From: CAYRXM01 sp964449465
Lineage (GTDB): Bacteria; Chloroflexota; Anaerolineae; JAFGEY01
Assembly: GCA_964449465.1 (NCBI GenBank)
Contig: CAYVBK010000015.1
Coordinates: 1 to 64,000, forward strand
DNA: 64,000 nucleotides
Reading direction: 5' to 3'
Shown here: piece after piece, positions 8,574 to 15,760 of the stretch
Position numbering within the stretch: position 1 is the first letter of the stretch
How the letters are laid out: each line of letters begins with the position of its first letter
Notes under the pieces: model-generated
What the model was told of the DNA's origin: nothing
Seen by the model: only the letters and a program-made list of their open reading frames with translations
Databases searched by the model: none
Made by a program: the position numbers and the translations under genes

Positions 8574-9215
8574 CTATTTGCCTTTTCTGCCATCTACGAC
8601 CAGGGTCATCATCTCATTCTCTGTGTGCACATACCCGGCATTAATAATAACGCCTACTTCATCTATCATATAAGCAAATGGCACACTATTTATCTGATAA
8701 TTATGTGCAACTTCTTGCTGCATCTCTGAAACGTATAGCACCGGAAAATTGAAGCTATTTGTTTGTGCAACACGTTGAGCCTCTTCTTGTGTACCCAGCA
8801 GAATCATCGCTACTTGCACATCCTTCCGACTATGGCTGAATTTATCCAGTTCGGGCCACATCTCAACGCAGCTACTGCACTGTGGGGATGAAAAAACCAA
8901 GACCAATGGCTTTCCGGCAAAATCAGTCAATGATATCTGGGACCCAAGCGTGTCAGTTAAAACAAAAGGCGGAGCATCAATACCAATTTCTAACCCTGTT
9001 CCGTGCGCCGTTTGCGAAGATTGTTTCATTAATTCGACCTGATTTTGTGCTAGCGACTTGAGCGGGGCCGCAGCCGCCAATACCTCTTGGTGTACTTGAT
9101 TCATCCGCACGAACAGGCCAATGATGGCCACCATCAACAGGATGACGATGCCCATCAACATCATCAAGAGCGTTTCCAGGCGCGCTTCATGGCGGGTATC
9201 CGTTGTCTCGGTCAT
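8574..9215 (-). CDS. Membrane-anchored thioredoxin-fold protein (MauD/TlpA-like)
   Basis: The start at 9215 has a CAAGGAG site. One N-terminal transmembrane segment (about residues 16-42) is followed by a periplasmic or extracytoplasmic redoxin domain starting near APPFVLTDTLGSQISL. The active site is PQCSSC (Cys about 111 and 114), followed by a VPFAYMID cis-Pro segment. This is the AhpC/TSA-Redoxin family and is closest in feel to MauD. It is driven by RR-box promoter copy 3 and lies before a Cys8 peptide gene, so a role in forming or repairing disulfides in exported peptides is reasonable inference. Confidence 0.85.
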   Translation of the reverse strand: MTETTDTRHEARLETLLMMLMGIVILLMVAIIGLFVRMNQVHQEVLAAAAPLKSLAQNQVELMKQSSQTAHGTGLEIGIDAPPFVLTDTLGSQISLTDFAGKPLVLVFSSPQCSSCVEMWPELDKFSHSRKDVQVAMILLGTQEEAQRVAQTNSFNFPVLYVSEMQQEVAHNYQINSVPFAYMIDEVGVIINAGYVHTENEMMTLVVDGRKGK

Positions 9216-9244
9216 GGTTTCTCCTTGAGGCAACAAAACAAAAT

Positions 9245-9269
9245 GCCAACAGGCTTTCAGTCCGTTGGC
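9245..9269 (-). promoter_or_regulatory. Leader hairpin before the thioredoxin-like gene
   Basis: GCCAAC (9245-9250) pairs with GTTGGC (9264-9269) and is followed on the minus strand by ATTTTGTTTTG. It matches in position the hairpin at 4345-4376, where the corresponding pair is AAT/ATT, so the pairing is kept while the bases differ. Confidence 0.45.
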
Positions 9270-9297
9270 GTTTTCAAGGTGCGATCAAACACCCTTT

Positions 9298-9343
9298 ATT
9301 ATATCACCACAAGTGCGTTTTGTGCCTTACAGCATCCTTACAG
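9298..9343 (-). promoter_or_regulatory. RR-box promoter, copy 3
   Basis: The same 11-bp direct repeat as copies 1 and 2 (9343-9325) overlaps the RR stop codon, with TATAAT at 9303-9298. It should drive the thioredoxin-like gene. Confidence 0.72.
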
Positions 9344-10015
9344 TTTGGGGGCTTCCGGCAGCAGGTACCCTTGGCCTTTGACCGTCACCACTATTTCCGG
9401 GCCGAGCTTGTCCCTGAGGCGGTGAACGGCCGTCCAGACCGCATTGAGATCGACGCCGGACGCGCAGCCCCACACCTCGCGGCGCAGCGTCTCGAAGGCA
9501 ACCACCTGTCCCCGGCGGCGGGCCAGGCACGCCAGCAACGCGGTTTCGAGTGAGGTCAATGATATGGTCTCGCCTTCGCGAGTCGCCCGGCCGGTGCGCA
9601 AATCGGCGAGCCATTCACCCACCCGAAACTGCTCTCTGACCTGCCGCGCCGCCCAGGCCTCCTGCACGGTCGCCCAGACTTGTTTCGGTTGGAACGGTTT
9701 GGTCAAATAGTCAAACGCGCCCCGTTTCATCGCCTCCACTGCCTGCGCCACCGTCGCAAAAGCGGTGAGCAGAATCACCTCCGGCGCAGGGTCGAGCGTT
9801 TTCAGCCGCTCCAGCAGCTCGATGCCGGACAGACCCGGCATCACCACGTCCAACAGAGCCAGGTCTATGCCATTGGTCATTGCCAGCTCCCAGGCCTGCT
9901 CGCCATCGGCAGCCGGCCATACGGCGCACCCATAATGGGCCAGGTATGTCGCCAGAATATCCCGCGTGTCGGGGTCGTCGTCGGCCACCAGCACGCGCTG
10001 CATACGAGCGTCCAT
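9338..10015 (-). CDS. OmpR-family response regulator (225 aa), duplicate
   Basis: This protein has the same length and organisation as 4443-5120: receiver with D12-D14, D56, T84, K106 and a C-terminal winged helix. The winged-helix half is identical in protein. Differences cluster in the first 20 residues (MDARMQ instead of MDGCAP) and in a few receiver positions. The start at 10015 is supported by GGAGGTGG. It lies between the ABC exporter operon and the thioredoxin-like gene. Near identity points to recent duplication or gene conversion. Confidence 0.9.
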   Translation of the reverse strand: MDARMQRVLVADDDPDTRDILATYLAHYGCAVWPAADGEQAWELAMTNGIDLALLDVVMPGLSGIELLERLKTLDPAPEVILLTAFATVAQAVEAMKRGAFDYLTKPFQPKQVWATVQEAWAARQVREQFRVGEWLADLRTGRATREGETISLTSLETALLACLARRRGQVVAFETLRREVWGCASGVDLNAVWTAVHRLRDKLGPEIVVTVKGQGYLLPEAPKL

Positions 10016-10049
10016 TCCCCACCTCCGCCAATGAATTTGGATATGCTCT

Positions 10050-10078
10050 ATTATATGCAGAGGGGGGAGAGGGGCAAA
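10050..10078 (-). promoter_or_regulatory. RR gene promoter
   Basis: TTTGCC (10078-10073), 17 bp, TATAAT (10055-10050), as before the other RR genes. Confidence 0.7.
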
Positions 10079-10095
10079 TAACCGGATGAAGGAAT

Positions 10096-11997
10096 TTATT
10101 TCGCGGTGGCGTCACCCTGCCACAACCGCTGCATCTCTTCGCACGTCTCCAGCAGGTCATCCAGGCGACCCTCGGCCTCCACCCGTCCTTCCTTTAGCAC
10201 AACGATGTGATCGGCGCGGCGCAGGGCCGGCTTGCGATGCGACACCACCAGGCATGTGGTATCTTGATGATCGAACACCCGCTCCCACAGCGTCTTTTCC
10301 GTTTCGACATCCAACGCGCTCGACAGGTCGTCGAACACCAGCAGTTCGGGCCGGCGCACAAACATGCGCGCTGCCGCCGTGCGCTGCCGCTGCCCGCCGG
10401 AGAGTTTGACCCCCTTGGCGCCCAACATGGTGTCCAGTCCATGTTCCATTTCGGCCAGGTCTTGCTCCATCACCGCCAGGCGGATGGCATCGCCAATGTC
10501 CACTCGCTCTTCTGGCAGCCCCATCAAGATGTTGTCTTTGAGCGACTCGCTGAACAGCAGCGGCACCTGCGAGGTGTACGCGCTGCGCGGCGGCACAAAA
10601 AACGACGCCGGATCGTCCACCACCTCGCCGTTCCAGCGAATTTCGCCGGCATCGCGCGGCAGCAGCCCCAACAGAGCGCGCAGCAGCGTGGTCTTGCCGG
10701 CGCCCACCCGCCCGGTGATCACCGTAAACGAGCCGCGTGGCAGGCTCAGGTTGATATTCTCCACCCCGCGCCCCGTGTCGGGGTATTTGCAGGTCAGCCC
10801 GGTCACGCTCAATCTCGCCAGATGATGGGCGTCGGTCTTGGTCGCAAAAGGCACCTCTGGCAACTCGCCGCGCATATACACCGGCCCGTACTGCACCAGC
10901 GTCTCGGCCGGCTCACCTTGCAGCAGGCGCACCATCCGCCCCAGCGACACGCCCACCTGCTTGTACCAGGCCCAAAACCCGCCCAACATACCGGTAAACT
11001 CGGTGACAAAGCCCAAATAGTAGACAAACAAGGCAAAATCGCCCACCGTGAACGAGCCGGTGCGGATGGCCTGCCCCGACAGCATCAAGATGGCCCCGGT
11101 GCCCAGGTTGATGGCGTTCCAAAAGACCGAGTGAAACAACTCGTGAAACAGCCGGTCTTTGAGGGCCGCCTGACGGTGCGTCTCGTTGAGCCGGGCAAAA
11201 TGCCGCAGCATGCGCGGTTCGGCAGTGGCCACCTGCACCGCCTGCGCCGCCCCAAACATCTCACCGATAAAGTCGGTAATCCGCCCGTGCGCTTTGCGGC
11301 GGGCTTTGCGATACGCCTCGATGCGCTTGACCGCCAGGTTGGCAAAAATCGTCACCACCACCAGCGGCAAAAACACAATCAAGGCCACCTGAGCATTGAT
11401 GCGCAGCATCACCACCATCGCCACCAGGGCAAACACGCCAAATGAGAACGGAAAGACCACCTCGACCACAAACCCGGCAAACTCGTCCACATCGCTGCGA
11501 AAACGACTGATCGCCTCGCCGGGCGAGTCTGGCACGGCGCGCGCCCCCGGCCGGTCGAGGATGGCGCTGAGCATATTCTTGCGCAGCAGGGCGCCAAAAG
11601 TAAAGCGGTTCAACACGTGCAGACTGACATCGCCAAAGATAAATGCCGCCCGCCCGATGGCTGTGGCCACCACCAGCGCGCTGAGCGTATACGGCGTCAC
11701 CCCGGCCTGTGCGTCGCCGGTCAAGGCATCGAAAAAGGCGCGCATAATCAGACCGGTGATCTGGAACCCCACCGCAAACACGGTCAAATTGACCGCAATC
11801 AAGGCCACAAACAGCCACGGCTGAAACAGAGCCAGCTTGAGCAGATACTTCCACGTCGGCAGTTTGGGCAGGTCGTCTGAGGTGGTCGAGTGATTGGGTG
11901 ATGGGATTGTTGGGTCGTCGGATGGTTGGGTAGCCGAACGGCCGTGTTTCACTTTTGGCGATTTGCCATTTGCTGTTTGCTGTTTGCTTTTGGTCAT
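10096..11997 (-). CDS. ABC exporter half-transporter B (degenerate catalytic Glu)
   Basis: This is a type I exporter fold: about six transmembrane helices (residues 50-340), then an ATPase domain with Walker A GRVGAGKTTLL near 427 and signature LSGGQRQR. Walker B is LLVFDDLSSALD near 556 and the H-loop is VVSHR. The catalytic Glu after Walker B is Asp, so one ATP site of the heterodimer is probably weak. The first 45 residues are a hydrophilic low-complexity tail. The start overlaps the stop of the partner gene (ATGA), so the two are translationally coupled. The substrate is unknown; the nearby secreted peptides are candidates. Confidence 0.9.
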   Translation of the reverse strand: MTKSKQQTANGKSPKVKHGRSATQPSDDPTIPSPNHSTTSDDLPKLPTWKYLLKLALFQPWLFVALIAVNLTVFAVGFQITGLIMRAFFDALTGDAQAGVTPYTLSALVVATAIGRAAFIFGDVSLHVLNRFTFGALLRKNMLSAILDRPGARAVPDSPGEAISRFRSDVDEFAGFVVEVVFPFSFGVFALVAMVVMLRINAQVALIVFLPLVVVTIFANLAVKRIEAYRKARRKAHGRITDFIGEMFGAAQAVQVATAEPRMLRHFARLNETHRQAALKDRLFHELFHSVFWNAINLGTGAILMLSGQAIRTGSFTVGDFALFVYYLGFVTEFTGMLGGFWAWYKQVGVSLGRMVRLLQGEPAETLVQYGPVYMRGELPEVPFATKTDAHHLARLSVTGLTCKYPDTGRGVENINLSLPRGSFTVITGRVGAGKTTLLRALLGLLPRDAGEIRWNGEVVDDPASFFVPPRSAYTSQVPLLFSESLKDNILMGLPEERVDIGDAIRLAVMEQDLAEMEHGLDTMLGAKGVKLSGGQRQRTAAARMFVRRPELLVFDDLSSALDVETEKTLWERVFDHQDTTCLVVSHRKPALRRADHIVVLKEGRVEAEGRLDDLLETCEEMQRLWQGDATAK

Positions 11998-13868
11998 ACC
12001 AACACCTCCTCCATGCCGGTTTGCAACAGGCTGTAAAAACGCGACTGCGGGTCGGCAGCCAGGGCTGCCCGCGCCCCATGCTCGCGGATGTGGCCGTCTT
12101 CCAAAATCATGATCTCGTCGGCGCGCTGCACCGTGCCCAGGCGATGGGCAATGATGATGGCCGTACGGTTTTGCACCAGCCGATCTACCGCCCGCTCGAT
12201 CAAATGCTCGGTAGCCGGGTCCAGGCGACTGGAGGCCTCGTCGAGGATCACCAGGCCGGGGTTGCGCAAAAAGATGCGCGTAAAAGCCAGCAGTTGCTGC
12301 TCGCCGGCCGATAGCCCGCTGCCGCCCGATTCCAATTCAGTATCCAGACCCTCCGGCAAAGAGCGAAACCATGTCCCCAGCCCCAGGTCGTCAATCACCT
12401 GCAAAATGCGCTCATCGGGAATATCCGGGTCGAAAAAGGTCAGGTTGTCGCGCACGGTGGCGTGAAAAAGCTGGATGTTTTGCGTGACCATCCCCACATG
12501 CTGCCGCAGTTCGGTCAGCGGCAAATGGCGAATATCGGTCGGGCTGCCGTTGGTGCCGAGACACACCGCCCCCTCATCGGGATCCCACAGCCGAAAAATC
12601 AAGCGCGTCAGAGTAGTCTTGCCGCTGCCGGTGCGCCCCAACAGCCCCAACACCGCGCCTGGCTGAAGGTGAAAACTCAGCCCGTGCAGCACCAACTCTT
12701 TCCCCCCTTCTTTCTTATCCTCCCCTTCTTTTTTATCTACCTCCTTCCCTTCATCCTTCTTCTCCTCTCCCTTCTTTCCTTCCCCCTTGTCTACCTTTTT
12801 CTCCAAATCATCATCGTATCCAAACGACACCCCCGCAAACTCGACCGCCAGCGGCCCGTCGCCCAGATGCTCCTGCGCGGTCACATCGTCCTCGTAGATT
12901 TTGGTTTCAACGTCAAACAGTTTGCGGATACGCGAAATACTGGCCGAAGCCTGCTGCAAGCTCTGCATCTGGCGGGTGATGCGGTTGATCGGCATCATCA
13001 GCATGTTGCTGTAATGAAAAATGATATACACCGTGCCGATGGTGATTTTGCCCTGCGAAAACAGATATGCACTCAAGACAAAAGCCACCGCATTGCTGAG
13101 GGCAAACAGCAGCTCGGTCAGATTGAGCATGATGTTGAACATCAGCACCGCCTTGAGCGTCTTTTTCATCAAATTGCGCATCAAGACGTAAAAGCGGCGC
13201 ATCACATAGGGCTTGGCTCCGCTGGAGCGAATGTCTTCGGTGCCGGCCATGCGCTCTTCCAAAAAGCCAAACTGCTCGGCGCTGGCCTCCCGCTCGGCCT
13301 CCCAGTGCGGTGCGGCCATGTCGCGCATACGCCACAGGGCGACCAGGGCGATCAGGGCAAAGACGCTCAAAGCCAGGCCCACCTGCCAATCCTCTCGAAA
13401 CAGCAACACCAACACCCCTACCAGCAACAAGGCATTGCCAAATACCTGGATCACAAACTGGGAGAAAAAGTTGGCCAGGGCATTAATATCGCCGTCAATG
13501 CGCTCAATCATCTCGCCGGGCGTGTGGGTGTTGTGAAACGACATGTCCAGGTACAGGCAGTGCCGGGCCACGTCGGCGCGCAGGGCATTGGTGGCTGTCC
13601 AGCCGACATTTTCGCCACTGTAGGTGGCCCATACCGACACGACCTGCTGCACCAGAGCCACGCCCATAAACAACAAGGCAAACTGCCACAGGGTATCCAT
13701 CGGTCGGTCTGACCGGGCCAGGTCAATAAACTGGCGCATGATCTGCGGGTTGATCAACTGCAAACCAATGCTACTCAACAGCAAAACAGCCAGCCACATC
13801 ACATGCGTCCATTGCGGACGCAAATACGTGATCAAGAGGTTCCAATACGCTTTGAGGGGAATCTTCAT
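11994..13868 (-). CDS. ABC exporter half-transporter A with Lys/Glu-rich insert
   Basis: The protein has a transmembrane domain (residues about 15-330) and an ATPase with Walker A GRTGSGKTTLT near 409. Walker B is LVILDEASSRLD with intact Glu, and the H-loop is IIAHR. The signature is LSAGEQQ, not LSGGQ. Together with the Asp in the partner this gives the asymmetric ATP sites seen in heterodimeric exporters. Just before the Walker A region (about residues 356-392) lies a run of Lys/Glu/Gly repeats encoded by a polypurine tract. Homologues do not normally have this, and it may be a flexible charged loop. Confidence 0.9.
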   Translation of the reverse strand: MKIPLKAYWNLLITYLRPQWTHVMWLAVLLLSSIGLQLINPQIMRQFIDLARSDRPMDTLWQFALLFMGVALVQQVVSVWATYSGENVGWTATNALRADVARHCLYLDMSFHNTHTPGEMIERIDGDINALANFFSQFVIQVFGNALLLVGVLVLLFREDWQVGLALSVFALIALVALWRMRDMAAPHWEAEREASAEQFGFLEERMAGTEDIRSSGAKPYVMRRFYVLMRNLMKKTLKAVLMFNIMLNLTELLFALSNAVAFVLSAYLFSQGKITIGTVYIIFHYSNMLMMPINRITRQMQSLQQASASISRIRKLFDVETKIYEDDVTAQEHLGDGPLAVEFAGVSFGYDDDLEKKVDKGEGKKGEEKKDEGKEVDKKEGEDKKEGGKELVLHGLSFHLQPGAVLGLLGRTGSGKTTLTRLIFRLWDPDEGAVCLGTNGSPTDIRHLPLTELRQHVGMVTQNIQLFHATVRDNLTFFDPDIPDERILQVIDDLGLGTWFRSLPEGLDTELESGGSGLSAGEQQLLAFTRIFLRNPGLVILDEASSRLDPATEHLIERAVDRLVQNRTAIIIAHRLGTVQRADEIMILEDGHIREHGARAALAADPQSRFYSLLQTGMEEVLV

Positions 13869-13916
13869 ACCTTTTCCTTTCTATGCGAGGAACGAGACCG
13901 GGTGGTAAGACAGAAC

Positions 13917-13953
13917 AAACCAGGTTTCATGTTGGTGCGCCGAAACCTGGTTT
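13917..13953 (-). promoter_or_regulatory. Leader hairpin of the exporter operon
   Basis: AAACCAGGTTTC and GAAACCTGGTTT form a perfect 12-bp stem with a 13-nt loop. It lies just downstream of the promoter at 13972-14000 and about 50 bp before the exporter start. No T-run follows, so it is not a clear terminator. It may be a regulatory leader or an operator. Confidence 0.5.
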
Positions 13954-13971
13954 GACAAGGGAACGAGTACC

Positions 13972-14000
13972 AGTATACCAGACAATATGAATTTTGTCAA
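13972..14000 (-). promoter_or_regulatory. Strong sigma-70 type promoter for the exporter operon
   Basis: TTGACA (14000-13995), exactly 17 bp, TATACT (13977-13972). This is a near-consensus promoter pointing at the exporter genes. Confidence 0.75.
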
Positions 14001-14106
14001 TAGGTTATTTAAAATTTCTTAGCTCAAAATTAAAATTTTCCATCTGATCATAACTGGATAGAGCAACCTCGAGTCTTTTCTAAAACTCGAAGAATGGCTG
14101 CTACTA

Positions 14107-15687
14107 CTAATCAGAGTCGGCGGTATCCGGTTCGGCGCACCACCCTGCGATGATACGCTGCTCGGCGCTGAAATTGACCCCCACCAGCGTGATCTGCTTG
14201 CCCGCACCCCGATAGCGTGCCGCATAGTCTCGCTCTCGCATCTGTGCCAGCGCCACCGCCGCACTCTGATTGCATTTGAACTCGAAAAGGTACACCGCCT
14301 GCGGCAGCGTCATCGCCAGGTCAATGCGCCCGCGACTGGTCAACAGGCTGCTCTGTGCCGCCCCCCCCGTCGCCGTCATCGCCAGGTAAAAGATGGTGTG
14401 AAAGTATGCCTCGTCACGTTTCGTCTGGATGTCATAGGGAATCGCCGCAAAGATGGCCGACAGCGTGGTGAAAAAGGCCGACAGATCGCCCGCCCGCAGG
14501 TGATGCGCCAGACGCAACACATCTGAACTCACGGTCGGCGTCAACCCTTCGATAGCCAGCAACAAGGCTTCGGTAAACGCGGTTTTGACCTCATGGTTGG
14601 GATAGCCGAGCGTATAGATTTGTTCCTGCACCGCCTGGATGGTCAGATAGCCGGTTTGAAATAGCAACGCTTCGGGCGTCAACTGCTCAAGATCAAACGC
14701 CCCAAAGACACTGGCGCTGACCTCCAGCCCATCCAGTTCGGGCAGAGGATAGCGGCGCTCTTGCAGCAGGTTGACCAGAAATGTCGGCGTGCCGGTCTCA
14801 AACCAATAGTTCTTGAGTGCACGCTGCTGAAGAGCTGCAAGCACTGAAAACGGATTGTACACGCGGAGCGGCGATTCCGAAAAGCGATAGCCGTCGTAAT
14901 GCTGCGCCATCGCCACGCGCGCCTCAGCAGGGGTCAACCCCAGCTTGTCCGCCAGCCGGGTGATCAAGGGGGCAAAGTACATCTCTAATTCGGCATCGGT
15001 GTAGCCCAACAATTCTGCGTAATCCTCGTGCATGCTGATGTCGTTGAGATTGTTGAGGGCAGAAAAGACCGAGACGCGGCTAAAGTGCGAGACCCCGGTG
15101 AGTAGCACAAAGCGCGTCACCGCAGCGGCATCGGCGCCTTTCAACACCCCATAAAAGCTCCGTAACACATCGCGGTTGGCCCGCGCCACATCCAGCTCTG
15201 CCGACCCCTTGCCCAAATGCTCGATCATCGGCTTGTCGTACTCGTCAATCAGCACCACCACCGGCTGCCCGCTCTGCCGTGCCAACCCCGTAACCAGCTC
15301 ACTGAACTGGGCAACGTGCGTAGGGCCGTGCAGTGTCAACCCGGCCTGCGCCGCGTATTGCCCCAACTGATGGAGCAGCCCGGCTTCCAACCGCTCTGGC
15401 GTGTCCACGCTGATCTGATTAAAATCGAAAACCAGCACCGGATGCGGCTGCCAGTCCCAGCGACCATCCCCGGCGATCCACAGCCCCGTGAACAACTCGC
15501 GCCGCCCCTGAAACAGGCAGCGCAGCGTAGACACTAGCAGCGACTTGCCAAAACGACGCGGCCGCGCCAGAAAATAGTACATCCCCTCGGTGACCAACCG
15601 ATGAATCCACGCCGTCTTGTCCACATACACATACCCCTGCGTCCGCATCACCTCGAACGCCTGGATGCCGATGGGCAATTTCTGCAT
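14107..15687 (-). CDS. AAA-ATPase-like / PD-(D/E)XK nuclease-like protein
   Basis: The start at 15687 (MQKLPIGIQAF) has an AGGAGAG site. The N-terminus reads YVDKTAWI followed by the phosphate-binding RRFGKSLLVSTL, and VLIDEYDKP forms Walker B. This is the AAA-ATPase_like (PF09820) type. The C-terminal third has a PDDEXK-like core (GRIDLAMTLPQAVYLFEFKCN, where D and ExK are visible), as in PF08011. Such proteins are abundant, often multicopy, in Bacteroidota and Chloroflexota and their job is unclear. The gene follows the vault-like gene, probably in one transcript. Confidence 0.88.
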   Translation of the reverse strand: MQKLPIGIQAFEVMRTQGYVYVDKTAWIHRLVTEGMYYFLARPRRFGKSLLVSTLRCLFQGRRELFTGLWIAGDGRWDWQPHPVLVFDFNQISVDTPERLEAGLLHQLGQYAAQAGLTLHGPTHVAQFSELVTGLARQSGQPVVVLIDEYDKPMIEHLGKGSAELDVARANRDVLRSFYGVLKGADAAAVTRFVLLTGVSHFSRVSVFSALNNLNDISMHEDYAELLGYTDAELEMYFAPLITRLADKLGLTPAEARVAMAQHYDGYRFSESPLRVYNPFSVLAALQQRALKNYWFETGTPTFLVNLLQERRYPLPELDGLEVSASVFGAFDLEQLTPEALLFQTGYLTIQAVQEQIYTLGYPNHEVKTAFTEALLLAIEGLTPTVSSDVLRLAHHLRAGDLSAFFTTLSAIFAAIPYDIQTKRDEAYFHTIFYLAMTATGGAAQSSLLTSRGRIDLAMTLPQAVYLFEFKCNQSAAVALAQMRERDYAARYRGAGKQITLVGVNFSAEQRIIAGWCAEPDTADSD

Positions 15688-15760
15688 TGTCGTCTCTCCT
15701 GCCTGTGACGCTGCAAAATGTGTCCGGATGAACAACCCGACCAGGAATCGGGTCGGTCGC

